Source of the DNA: Hadesarchaea archaeon
Lineage (GTDB): Archaea > Hadarchaeota > Hadarchaeia > Hadarchaeales > Hadarchaeaceae
Reading direction: 5' to 3'
DNA length: 46,372 nt
NCBI GenBank assembly: GCA_014361095.1
Contig: JACIWF010000001.1
Location: forward strand, 1-46,372
Under the pieces are notes generated by a model, which saw only the letters and a list, made by a program, of their open reading frames with translations, was not told the DNA's origin and made no database searches. The position numbers and the translations under genes are program-made. Positions 9,300 to 17,543 of this stretch are shown one piece after another. Position 1 is the first letter of the stretch. Each line of letters starts with the position of its first letter.

Positions 9300-9782
9300 C
9301 TAGATTGTCTCTCGAGATATAAGAACTTGACCCGAACGGGCGACCTCCTTGAGAATTTCCGGGCCCAGCTCCCTGACCACGTTTTCTATGTGCTCATGGC
9401 TGCCGCTGAGCTCGATGATCAAAACGTTTCCTTTATCCTCAAGAATCTTACCGCCGGCGCTCTCAACCTTCTGCACCACCTTCCACAGCTGCTCCTCATC
9501 AAGCTTCTTCGTCTTCAACAGCGCAATCTCCCTGACGATGCTGCGCTCTGGGTCGATGACCTCAACATCTATTATCGGCTCAGCTCGGGCAAGTATCCTG
9601 CGCATGAACTCCGCCATACGATCATCGGCTTTGAAGGTCAGGATAACCCTGGCCAGTCCGCTGGGCTCGATGCCCACCGTGATTGAGTCCAAGTTGATCT
9701 GCCGCCTGGTGAAGGATCTGGATATCCTCATCATGACTCCAGGAACATTCTGACAGAGTACGGAGAACATTCGCGTCTTCAT
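9300..9782 (-). CDS. ilvN: acetolactate synthase small (regulatory) subunit
   Basis: This 160-residue protein activates the catalytic subunit IlvB and makes it sensitive to valine. An ACT domain occupies about residues 4-75 (FSVLCQNVPGVMMRISRSF then the RRQINLDSITVG strand), with the second, ALS-type C-terminal domain after it. Length matches bacterial and archaeal IlvN/IlvH. It starts eight bases after the ilvB stop, with AGGTG just upstream, and ends ten bases before ilvC, so the three genes are clearly co-translated. Confidence 0.95.
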   Translation of the reverse strand: MKTRMFSVLCQNVPGVMMRISRSFTRRQINLDSITVGIEPSGLARVILTFKADDRMAEFMRRILARAEPIIDVEVIDPERSIVREIALLKTKKLDEEQLWKVVQKVESAGGKILEDKGNVLIIELSGSHEHIENVVRELGPEILKEVARSGQVLISRETI

Positions 9783-9790
9783 CTCAACAC

Positions 9791-11479
9791 CTAGGTGAGT
9801 ATCGGTTCATCAAGCCTTCCCCCTGATGGCACCATCGGCAGCACGTGCTCGTCAGGGTCGATGGGTATATCGAGGACCGCCGGTTTTCCGCACTTCAACG
9901 CCTCCCTCAGCTTCGGCGCTATCTCGCTTGGCCTTGACGCTCTGTCCCCCCAAGCGCCGTAGGCCTCGGCAAGCTTCACGAAATCGGGGACCTTGCCCAG
10001 GTAGACACCAGAACGTCTTTTCTGATAGAAAAGATCCTGCCACTGCTTAACCATACCAAGGTAGCGGTTGTTGAAGATGCAGGAAACCACGTTTATCTTA
10101 TTTTCCACGACCGTGGCCAGCTCCTGGGAATTCATGAGAAAACTGCCATCGCCGGCGATATTGACCACATCGCATTCTGGCCGAGCAACCTTCACGCCCA
10201 TCGAGGCCGGAAATCCAAACCCCATCGTCCCCAAGCCACCCGAGGAGATGAAATGCCTGGGCTTTTTGACCACATAAAAGTGAGCCGCCCACATCTGGCA
10301 CTGCCCAACCTCGGTCACGATGATTGCGTCATCGTTGAGCACACTCATTATCTCCTTGATCACGCGCTGCGGTTTGATTGGCACCTCATCGTAGTCCATC
10401 CGCGGGGCCAGCTCCTCACGCATCTTCTTCACCTTCTGCAGCCAAGCGCTGGTTCTACCATGTTTTACCTGCAGCTTAAGCCCCTTTATTATCTCGGCAA
10501 GGGCGCGCTTGGCATCACCAACTATCGGCAAATCCACCCGAACGTTCTTCCCCAGTTCCACCTGATCGATGTCAATGTGGATGATCTTGGCCCGCGAGGC
10601 AAAATGACGAACGTCTCCGGTGGCTCGATCGCTGAACCTGACTCCCACTCCGAGCAGTACATCGCATTCACTCACGGCGATGTTGGCCGCCATGCGTCCG
10701 TGCATTCCGAGCATGCCGAGAGCCAGCGGGTGGTCCTCGGGGATCACGCCCTTGCCCATCAGCGAGGTCACCACCGGAGCACCCAACAACTCTGCCAGAG
10801 TAACAACCTCCGCTGAAGCCGAGGAGATGATGACGCCGCCGCCGGCATATATCACCGGCTGCTCGGCATCCACTAGCATTTTAACCGCCTTCCGGATATC
10901 CTCGGGGTTCGGGTCCAGCTTTATCACCTTTTGATAATTCACCTCGGCAGGAATTTTTAGGTCGGCTTTGCTCACCTGGACATCCTTGGGCAGGTCGATG
11001 TGCACCGGACCTGGCCTTCCCGTGGTGGCTGTTTTAAACGCGAGCCTGATAATAGCGGGAAGATCGACGACTTTTCGAATGATAAAGTTGTGTTTAGTTA
11101 TCGGCAGCATGATGCTCAGCATATCGGCTTCCTGAAAAGCATCGCTGCCCAGCACAGAGTTCGGCATTTGACCGGAGATGGCAACCACCGGCGAGCTATC
11201 CATGTATGCGTTGAGAATTCCGGTGGTCAGGTTGGTCGCGCCCGGGCCTGAGGTAGTAAAGCAAACACCTGGCCTGCCTGTGGCACGGGCGTAACCGTCT
11301 GCCGCGTGCGCTGCCGCCTGCTCGTGCCTGGTAAGGATGTGATGAATGTCGGTCTCATCATAAAGAGCATCGTAGACGGGGATGATGGCCCCACCTGGGA
11401 TCCCGAAGATATCCTTAACGCCTTCCGCCTTCAGAGCCTCAAAAAGCGCCTTCGCGCCAGTCATCTCGACCATTGACAC
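9791..11479 (-). CDS. ilvB: acetolactate synthase large (catalytic) subunit
   Basis: This 562-residue thiamine diphosphate enzyme condenses two pyruvates, or pyruvate with 2-ketobutyrate, at the start of branched-chain amino acid synthesis. The N-terminal domain has FGIPGGAIIPVYDAL and the catalytic Glu region (HEQAAAHAADGYARA). The central FAD-type domain is complete. The C-terminal GDGSFLMNSQELATVVENK holds the diphosphate-binding GDG...N motif. Start is GTG 11479 or ATG 11473; both lie about 30-36 bases after a TATA box, so the mRNA is probably nearly leaderless. It is the first gene of the operon. Confidence 0.95.
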   Translation of the reverse strand: MSMVEMTGAKALFEALKAEGVKDIFGIPGGAIIPVYDALYDETDIHHILTRHEQAAAHAADGYARATGRPGVCFTTSGPGATNLTTGILNAYMDSSPVVAISGQMPNSVLGSDAFQEADMLSIMLPITKHNFIIRKVVDLPAIIRLAFKTATTGRPGPVHIDLPKDVQVSKADLKIPAEVNYQKVIKLDPNPEDIRKAVKMLVDAEQPVIYAGGGVIISSASAEVVTLAELLGAPVVTSLMGKGVIPEDHPLALGMLGMHGRMAANIAVSECDVLLGVGVRFSDRATGDVRHFASRAKIIHIDIDQVELGKNVRVDLPIVGDAKRALAEIIKGLKLQVKHGRTSAWLQKVKKMREELAPRMDYDEVPIKPQRVIKEIMSVLNDDAIIVTEVGQCQMWAAHFYVVKKPRHFISSGGLGTMGFGFPASMGVKVARPECDVVNIAGDGSFLMNSQELATVVENKINVVSCIFNNRYLGMVKQWQDLFYQKRRSGVYLGKVPDFVKLAEAYGAWGDRASRPSEIAPKLREALKCGKPAVLDIPIDPDEHVLPMVPSGGRLDEPILT

Positions 11480-11504
11480 CAGGTATAAAGTTATTACTTC
11501 AAAT

Positions 11505-11513
11505 CTTTAAAAA
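11505..11513 (-). promoter_or_regulatory. TATA box of the ilv/leu operon
   Basis: The 37 bases between the NMD3 stop and ilvB contain TTTTTAAAG on the minus strand, centred about 30 bases before GTG 11479. The predicted transcript start is about four bases before the start codon, so there is almost no 5' leader. That leaves no room for a leader-peptide attenuator; any control would act at the promoter or on the enzyme. Confidence 0.55.
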
Positions 11514-11516
11514 CCA

Positions 11517-12275
11517 CTACATAAACCTAGCTAGAATTGAGACCCGATATTTCTTCCGCCCGTCTCTCGTCCTCCCGATGAGTTTCGCGCTTTCGAAGAC
11601 GGTGGCGCCAAACCTCTCCTTCAGCTGGGCCGCTATCCTCCTTCCCAAGCCCACCGTGCTGAGGTAATAGTCCAAACCCCCATGCTGCTCCTTGATGTCG
11701 GCAATAAAATTCATGGGGTCACTTTCCCCTAATTGAGCAACTAGTTTCTCCAGCTCCCTCTGAACCTGAAGTCGTTTCTCGCTTGAGGGGAAATCTCGGA
11801 GCTGTAGAATCGCCTCGTGATGCTTGGCCCTTTTCAACCTGCATGTCTCACAGGTAGTATATTTTAAGTTCAGTTTTGAGGCGAGTTCCTCAAACTTTGG
11901 ATTTTTCTGAAGTGAGTGAAGCCTGCCCAAAGCCCTAACGACCACGAGACCCTCCTCCGGCCGTGGCTCCACCTCAACCTGTAGTTTCGGTACCTCGACT
12001 GTTCTGAGAAGAAGCCTTCCGGAATCGGTGTAACTCACCACGCGAAGGGAATCAAACACCACCTGCCGCGCTGCGTCTTTGATGGGTTCCTGAGAAGACT
12101 GACGCTGCCATCTTCCACCCAGCCGGAAGGCCCCGCAATCTCTGCAGAGAACCACCTCGATCTCAGGCGGCAGCTCCAGCAGCGGCAGATCTGAAAAACA
12201 GCGCTGGCAGAGGCCCAGCAGCAGCGGGCCGGCGTCTTTCTCGAGCGCGCCACATTTGTAGCAAAATCTTCTCAT
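11517..12275 (-). CDS. NMD3-family 60S/50S export and assembly factor
   Basis: This 252-residue archaeal homologue of eukaryotic NMD3 is presumed to act in large ribosomal subunit maturation. Zinc-binding pairs are visible at CYKCG, CQRC, CRDCG and later CETCR. The C-terminal part has FIADIKEQHGGLDYYLSTVGLGRRIAAQLKERFGA, the usual NMD3 stretch containing D-x-Y. Archaeal forms lack the shuttling signals of the eukaryotic protein. The open frame starts at GTG 12284, but ATG 12275 begins MRRFCYKCG and sits about 28 bases after a TATA-like box (12297-12308), which suggests a leaderless start. It diverges from thrS. Confidence 0.88.
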   Translation of the reverse strand: MRRFCYKCGALEKDAGPLLLGLCQRCFSDLPLLELPPEIEVVLCRDCGAFRLGGRWQRQSSQEPIKDAARQVVFDSLRVVSYTDSGRLLLRTVEVPKLQVEVEPRPEEGLVVVRALGRLHSLQKNPKFEELASKLNLKYTTCETCRLKRAKHHEAILQLRDFPSSEKRLQVQRELEKLVAQLGESDPMNFIADIKEQHGGLDYYLSTVGLGRRIAAQLKERFGATVFESAKLIGRTRDGRKKYRVSILARFM

Positions 12276-12296
12276 CAGCACCAATTCAACTGCCCC

Positions 12297-12345
12297 TTTT
12301 ATCTTAAACGCTGTTTCGGCGGTCTCAAACGATAATTTATTAAAT
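12297..12345. promoter_or_regulatory. divergent promoter region for NMD3 and thrS
   Basis: The 99-base gap carries two outward TATA-like boxes. On the minus strand TTTAAGATAAAA (12297-12308) lies about 28 bases before the NMD3 ATG. On the plus strand TTTATTAAAT (12336-12345) lies about 34 bases before the thrS TTG. Both predict leaders of under about eight bases. Sequence inference only. Confidence 0.5.
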
Positions 12346-12374
12346 TTACAAAATCAAGTTCCCGCGGTGCTGGT

Positions 12375-14234
12375 TTGCAGCTACTGCTCATACATGCCGA
12401 CTACCTCAAGTTCGAGGTAAAACAACGGACACCTGCAGCTGAGGAGATCAGGCCTGAACAGCGTTCGGGGCTAATTGAGGATGTGCTCGTCGTCTTCTCG
12501 GCCGCAGAGGAGGCCGACGAAGAAAACATCGAACAAGTGGCCAAAAATGCCGCTGAAGAGATCTCCAACCTCGCCAAAAAGGTTGAGGCCCAAAGGGTCG
12601 CCATCTATCCCTACGCCCACCTGAGTTCCTCGCTAGCCTCACCAAAGACTGCCATCAAATTGCTTGATGCCACTGCTGAGCAGCTCCGGAGGGGCGGCCT
12701 TGAGGTCCACCGGCTGCCCTTCGGCTGGTACAAAGCATTCACCCTAAGCTGCAAGGGACATCCCCTATCGGAACTTTCCCGCACCATCACCGCGGAAACG
12801 CCAGAAGCCGCAGAACCCGTTACCAGAGCCGCAACTAGCAAATGGATCGTCCTCACACCAGATGGTGAAGAACACGAGCTAAACCTATCCGATATTGAAT
12901 CCTGCCTGCCGCTGACGAAAAGCCCTCTGCTCAAGCAGTACCTCCTGAGCGAGGAGCTGGGACAAAAGCCGGGAGGCGAACCCGCCCACATCAAGCTGAT
13001 GAGACGCCTCGAGCTGGTGGACTACGAGCCGGCGAGCGACACCGGCCATTTCCGTTTCTATCCCAACGGCGCCCTCATCAAGGGGCTGCTGGAGGACTTC
13101 GCCTCACAGATCGCTGCTGAAATAGGTGCCCTCAGAATAGAAACTCCGGTCCTCTACCGCGCCGATGAGCCGGACATCGCCGAGCAGGCGGCCAGGTTCC
13201 TGCAAAAGGACTACAAGATCAGGCTACCCAACCGGACACTAATCCTGAGATTCTCCGGGGACTTTGGACTCTTCAAGATGATGAAGGGCACCCTGATGAC
13301 CTACAAACAGATGCCGGTGCGGGTTTTCGAGCTCTCCCCCTCCTACCGGCTCGAACAGAGCGGTGAAACGGTGGGGCTGAAACGGCTCAGGGCCTTCACC
13401 ATGCCCGACATCCACTGCTTCTGCCTCGACCTGAAGCAGGGGTTGGAGGAATATGAACGGCTCTTTGAGGTTTATGTCAGAATGGTCGGTTCCATGGGAG
13501 TTGACTATGCAGTAATCTTTCGTGTAGTTGAGGACTTTTATCGTCAGAACCGAGATTTCATCGTCCGGCTACTGCGGCTGGTCAACCGTCCGGCCCTAAT
13601 CGAGCTTCTCACCGAGCGAAAACATTACTGGATACTTAAACATGAATTTCAGATGATCGACTCAGTAGGAGGAAATGCCCAGCTCTCCACCATCCAGTTG
13701 GACCTCGAGGACTCGGAACGCTATGGCATTCGATATATTGATGAAAAAGGTGAAAAACGGAACTGTGTGATCTTGCATTCCTCCATCGGTTCCATTGAGA
13801 GGTGGATCTACGCAATACTGGAGGAGGCCGCCAAGGCCCAGATGGCGGGTGGCGCGCCCTGCCTGCCCCTCTGGCTCGCGCCGACTCAGGTGAGGGTTGT
13901 TCCACTTGCCAGCCGTCACCTAGATTTCTGTAAGGAGATCGCAGAGGTTATTGAGAAGAACCAGATAAGGGTTGACATTGACGATAGGGAGGAATCCGTC
14001 TCGAAGAAGATCAGGGATGCCGAGCGAGAGTGGGTGCCCTACATCATTGTCATCGGCGACAGGGAATTGGGATCAGAGAAAATTCCCGTTAGGGTCAGAG
14101 GGGAGAAGGAACTGAAATTGCTAACTTTAGAGGAACTCTCGGCAGAAATTAAGCGGCTTGTCCAGGGGATGCCCTTCAGGCCCCTCGCGATGAACCGAAT
14201 GCTTTCGCTGCGTCCGATCTTCTTCGGCGGGTGA
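12375..14234 (+). CDS. thrS: threonyl-tRNA synthetase, archaeal type
   Basis: This 619-residue class II enzyme charges tRNA-Thr. It starts with the archaea-specific editing domain (LLLIHADYLKFEVKQR), related to D-aminoacyl-tRNA deacylase, instead of the bacterial TGS/editing domains. The catalytic core has the motif 2 region SYRLEQSGETVGLKRLRAFTMPDIH and motif 3 LHSSIGSIERWIYAILEE. The anticodon-binding domain follows from about residue 510 (PTQVRVVPLASRH). The start is TTG 12375, the only codon that begins at the conserved N-terminus. The stop overlaps the GTG start frame of the MFS gene. Confidence 0.95.
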   Translation: MQLLLIHADYLKFEVKQRTPAAEEIRPEQRSGLIEDVLVVFSAAEEADEENIEQVAKNAAEEISNLAKKVEAQRVAIYPYAHLSSSLASPKTAIKLLDATAEQLRRGGLEVHRLPFGWYKAFTLSCKGHPLSELSRTITAETPEAAEPVTRAATSKWIVLTPDGEEHELNLSDIESCLPLTKSPLLKQYLLSEELGQKPGGEPAHIKLMRRLELVDYEPASDTGHFRFYPNGALIKGLLEDFASQIAAEIGALRIETPVLYRADEPDIAEQAARFLQKDYKIRLPNRTLILRFSGDFGLFKMMKGTLMTYKQMPVRVFELSPSYRLEQSGETVGLKRLRAFTMPDIHCFCLDLKQGLEEYERLFEVYVRMVGSMGVDYAVIFRVVEDFYRQNRDFIVRLLRLVNRPALIELLTERKHYWILKHEFQMIDSVGGNAQLSTIQLDLEDSERYGIRYIDEKGEKRNCVILHSSIGSIERWIYAILEEAAKAQMAGGAPCLPLWLAPTQVRVVPLASRHLDFCKEIAEVIEKNQIRVDIDDREESVSKKIRDAEREWVPYIIVIGDRELGSEKIPVRVRGEKELKLLTLEELSAEIKRLVQGMPFRPLAMNRMLSLRPIFFGG

Positions 14235-14236
14235 CC

Positions 14237-15421
14237 ATGCAGCCTAAGCGGGTTGCCGCGTTAAGCATCATTACATTTGGTCTCATCAGCCTATTTGGGG
14301 ACATCATCTACGAGGGTTCGAGGAGCATCATCTCGCCCTTCCTCCTCAGCTTCGGTGCCTCCGCATTCGTCGTCGGTTTGATCTTGGGGCTGGGTGAATT
14401 CTTCGGCTACGCCCTCAGGATGATCTTCGGCATCCTCTCTGACAGGACAAGAGCTTACTGGACTATCTTTATCCTAGGATATTCGCTGCTGATAGCTGTG
14501 CCGTTGCTGGCAATTGCCGGCAGCTGGCCGCTGGCCATGATCCTCGTCTTGATAGAAAGATTATCCAAAGCGGTGCGGTCTCCGGCTAGGGACACCGTCT
14601 TCTCCTACGCCACCAAGGGAATGGGCAGCGGCAAGGCCTTTGGCCTCCACGAACTACTGGACCAAATAGGGGCGATAACAGGGCCGGCGATTGTCGCTGC
14701 GGTCCTTTTTGTGTCCGGCGAGAACTTCAGCGCTGCCTTCTCCTCCCTTTTCATCCCCTATCTCCTCATGACCATCCTGCTCCTCCTTACCTACCTCAAG
14801 CTCAGGCCGCTCGTCACGATACCATCAGTTAGTGAAAAAAGATCTATCTTCAAGGGGCTCCCAAACGAATTTATTACCTACTCGGTCTCAGTATCGCTAA
14901 ACGCGATGGGCCTGGTGTCAATTGGCTTGATACTCTACCGGGCCTCACCGGAAACCTTACCCTGGCTGGTGGCTCTCGTCTACCTGCTCGCCCAGGCCGT
15001 AGACGCGGCAACGGCACCATTAGCCGGCTATCTCTACGACCGGATGGGCCGAAAGCTGCTTTACTTCCCCTTCGCGCTCTCGGTCCTACCTTCAGCTCTG
15101 GTATTCATACCGGGGCTGGAATTCATCGTTCTATCGGTGGTTCTCTTTGGGGTAATTTTTGGGATGCACGAGTCCGTCTACAGGGCCGCGGTGGCGGATC
15201 TCACGCCCATGGAGCTGAAGGGATCGGCCTACGGTGTCTTCCACACCTTTTACGGCTTTGGTTTCCTCGTCAGCGGTGCTATTTTCGGCTTACTATTGGA
15301 CAACGACCTAGCCCTACTTGCAGTGCTATTTTCAATCTTGGTCCAGATCTCGGCGATGATCCTGCTGAGGAAAACGCTCAGCGGGTCCCGGCTGAACCCA
15401 ACGACAAGAACAATCTCATGA
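14237..15421 (+). CDS. major facilitator superfamily transporter
   Basis: This is a membrane protein of about 394 residues with roughly ten to twelve hydrophobic spans. The N-terminal half has the MFS loop 2-3 signature in degenerate form (GILSDRTRAYW) and the C-terminal half repeats it (GYLYDRMGRKLLYFPF). The N-terminus LFGDIIYEGSRSIISPFLLSFG is typical of a prokaryotic MFS subgroup of unknown substrate. Start ATG 14237 is just after the thrS stop; GTG 14231, which overlaps that stop, is the alternative. Its last 44 bases overlap the 3' end of apgM on the other strand. Substrate cannot be predicted. Confidence 0.85.
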   Translation: MQPKRVAALSIITFGLISLFGDIIYEGSRSIISPFLLSFGASAFVVGLILGLGEFFGYALRMIFGILSDRTRAYWTIFILGYSLLIAVPLLAIAGSWPLAMILVLIERLSKAVRSPARDTVFSYATKGMGSGKAFGLHELLDQIGAITGPAIVAAVLFVSGENFSAAFSSLFIPYLLMTILLLLTYLKLRPLVTIPSVSEKRSIFKGLPNEFITYSVSVSLNAMGLVSIGLILYRASPETLPWLVALVYLLAQAVDAATAPLAGYLYDRMGRKLLYFPFALSVLPSALVFIPGLEFIVLSVVLFGVIFGMHESVYRAAVADLTPMELKGSAYGVFHTFYGFGFLVSGAIFGLLLDNDLALLAVLFSILVQISAMILLRKTLSGSRLNPTTRTIS

Positions 15422-16583
15422 ACTGCGGTCCCTTTATCAGACCCAGCGAGCCCTTCGCGGCATCGGCCTCGGTAAACCTGAGTCCGTCGCCCTTTGCTCC
15501 CGGAACCAAAACAGCAAATGGTACCGGATCTGAGGTGTGAGATCTGACCTTCACTGGCGTGGGGTGGTCGGGCAAAACTGAAACGGCAATCCCTCTGCCC
15601 TTTTTGATGATCCTTCCCAAAAGGCGTCGATCCAGATCCTCTATGGTCCTTATCTTCATCTCAGCGTCGCCTGCATGACCGGCCTCGTCCGTTGCCTCCA
15701 CATGGATGAGGACCAGGTCACTTCTCTCCAAGGCCTTCAGCGCATAATCGGCTTTGCCCTCGTAGTTGGTGTCGTAGTAGCCGGTAGCACCGGGAACTCG
15801 AATGATTTCCATGCCGGCCCAAGCTCCAATGCCGTTGATCACGTTGACCGCCGAAATTATGGCCCCTCTAACCCCGTACCTTTTCTCAAAGGGTTCCAAA
15901 TCGGGGCGTCTGCCTGGGCTCCAGAGCCAGATCATGTTGGCGGGACTCTTGCCCTGCCTCACCCGCCTCTGGTTGACGGGATGGTTACTCAGAATATCCC
16001 GTGAAGCCAACATGAGCCTGTTCAGACTTTGGGAAACACTGTCGCTAGATTTTATGAGGTGCTCCGCTATTGGCTCGCCGACAATTTCATGCGGGGGAGA
16101 GCATCCTTCGCTAACCTCGGCATTCCGGAGGACGAAGATGTGCCGATAGCTCACCCCCAAATGGAACTCACCGAGTCCCAGCCTCCGCAACTCGCCGAGC
16201 AGCTGTACAGCCTCCTCAGTGGTGACGCAGCCGCCGGAGTAATCGACGAGCTTTCCACCCCTCTCCGTCACCAAGTTGCATCTGAAGGCAACATCTTTTG
16301 GACCAAGGTCGATGCCCATAGAACCGGCTTCAAGAGGGCCGCGCCCGGTGAAGTGCTTTTTCGGATCATAACCTAGGATGGAAAGGGCGGCGACGGCGGA
16401 ATCCTTTGCCATTCCCTGAGGGATGGTGCTGAGCATGCCCATCCTTCCCTCGCTGGCCAGATAGTCCATGTTGGGCTTGTGCGCCACTTCCAGAGGTGTC
16501 CTTCCGCCGAGTTCCTCAACGGGATAATCAGCCATGCCGTCTCCGACGACTATCACGAACTTTCTATCAGACAACCGGTTCAC
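15378..16583 (-). CDS. apgM: 2,3-bisphosphoglycerate-independent phosphoglycerate mutase, archaeal type
   Basis: This 401-residue alkaline-phosphatase-superfamily enzyme interconverts 3- and 2-phosphoglycerate. The first metal motif is VVGDGMADYP near residue 12. The phosphorylated serine lies in AKDSAVAALSILGYDP, where archaeal ApgM often has a GSD-like form. The C-terminus carries HVEATDEAGHAGD and VLPDHPTP with the remaining metal ligands. Start is GTG 16583, which overlaps the SerK stop by four bases (GTGA), so the two are coupled. Its 3' end overlaps the convergent MFS gene. The pairing with a serine kinase suggests a route from serine to glycolysis. Confidence 0.93.
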   Translation of the reverse strand: MNRLSDRKFVIVVGDGMADYPVEELGGRTPLEVAHKPNMDYLASEGRMGMLSTIPQGMAKDSAVAALSILGYDPKKHFTGRGPLEAGSMGIDLGPKDVAFRCNLVTERGGKLVDYSGGCVTTEEAVQLLGELRRLGLGEFHLGVSYRHIFVLRNAEVSEGCSPPHEIVGEPIAEHLIKSSDSVSQSLNRLMLASRDILSNHPVNQRRVRQGKSPANMIWLWSPGRRPDLEPFEKRYGVRGAIISAVNVINGIGAWAGMEIIRVPGATGYYDTNYEGKADYALKALERSDLVLIHVEATDEAGHAGDAEMKIRTIEDLDRRLLGRIIKKGRGIAVSVLPDHPTPVKVRSHTSDPVPFAVLVPGAKGDGLRFTEADAAKGSLGLIKGPQFMRLFLSLGSAGTR

Positions 16584-17434
16584 CTGAAAACCAGAAGCTC
16601 CTCATCGTAGCGTCTACCATCGTAAAAACTGCCCTTGGAAAGCCTCACCAGCTTTTTCCCGGAAAGGTATTCCACCAAAAGCCTCTCCACCTCCTCCAAG
16701 GGCTTTTCTCCCATCAACCAGTCTAGGGGGACGTTGACATTGACCGGGCGGGCGGGCAGGGCGTGCCGGGTCGTCTTGTGGGTGAAGACCATGCCCGCCA
16801 AAGCCGTCCTGATCACCTCCTCCTTGGTCGTCCTCGGCACAAGAAGGGCGGCGGGACACTTACCCGACCGAACCTGCCACTCGGCATCCTCCTCCATCTC
16901 ATAACCTATGTGGAGGCCCTGCTCCTCAGCAATGGCCTCAAAACGTTTCACCCATCTGTAGCTCTCCACAATGTCGGTCTTCGGTGCCCTGACCAAGTGA
17001 CAGTTTCTCGCCGTGAACAGGGCGGCAGTGGCCCGTCTGGCCTCAAGCTCCTTTAAAGCCGCCTCCAATGAAGAAGGCTCGACGCTCAGCCCCAAGGAAA
17101 TAAAAATATTCAAAAGCCTGGCATCGCTCACCCAGTCCCGGATCACGCGGTACCAGCAGCCCACCTGAATCCTCGGGCTCTGATAGTCAACCAGACAAGC
17201 GGGCAGATAGCGACATCCCAATTCCTTTAGGGCGGCTACGCGATGCATGCCGTCGAGCACCACAGAGGTGTTTAGGTCAACCACGACGGGATTTCTCACC
17301 TCGGCGTTTTGCTTTATGTCTAAAATAAGCTGATCCAGCATCCGAGGAATTATCTCCTCATGGATGTAGACGCTGTCGACAGGCCTGATCCCGATCTCGA
17401 TTTCCAGCCCCTGCGCCTCGAGCTTGAACCCCAG
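16580..17434 (-). CDS. serK: SerK-like free serine kinase (ParB/sulfiredoxin-fold), start codon non-canonical
   Basis: The conserved pattern VVLDGMHRVAALKELG and the C-terminal FTHKTTRHALPARPVNVNVP match the SerK group (ADP-dependent free serine kinase characterised in Thermococcus kodakarensis), which makes O-phosphoserine. The first ATG is at 17341, but in-frame codons upstream encode IRPVDSVYIHEEIIPR, which aligns with the SerK N-terminus including the His-Glu pair holding the catalytic Glu. That frame is open to a TGA at 17513-17515 yet contains no ATG, GTG or TTG. CTG 17434, three bases after GGTGAT, is my best start (284 residues). A frameshift or an unusual start are alternatives. ParB-type DNA binding is less likely. 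Confidence 0.72.
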   Translation of the reverse strand: MGFKLEAQGLEIEIGIRPVDSVYIHEEIIPRMLDQLILDIKQNAEVRNPVVVDLNTSVVLDGMHRVAALKELGCRYLPACLVDYQSPRIQVGCWYRVIRDWVSDARLLNIFISLGLSVEPSSLEAALKELEARRATAALFTARNCHLVRAPKTDIVESYRWVKRFEAIAEEQGLHIGYEMEEDAEWQVRSGKCPAALLVPRTTKEEVIRTALAGMVFTHKTTRHALPARPVNVNVPLDWLMGEKPLEEVERLLVEYLSGKKLVRLSKGSFYDGRRYDEELLVFR

Positions 17435-17543
17435 AGCATCACCAATAGCATAGGTGTGGCTCCTTTCAAAAAGATAATGGAACCGGCTCTCAGTCGTCTG
17501 GCCCAGTCGTCCTCAGCCAGAGTGCCAAAACGGGAAGCAGCGA

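Noticed and set aside
16580..17434. ParB-type chromosome partition protein
   Set aside because: The DGMHR motif is shared with ParB, but the C-terminus matches SerK and there is no ParA or helix-turn-helix domain.
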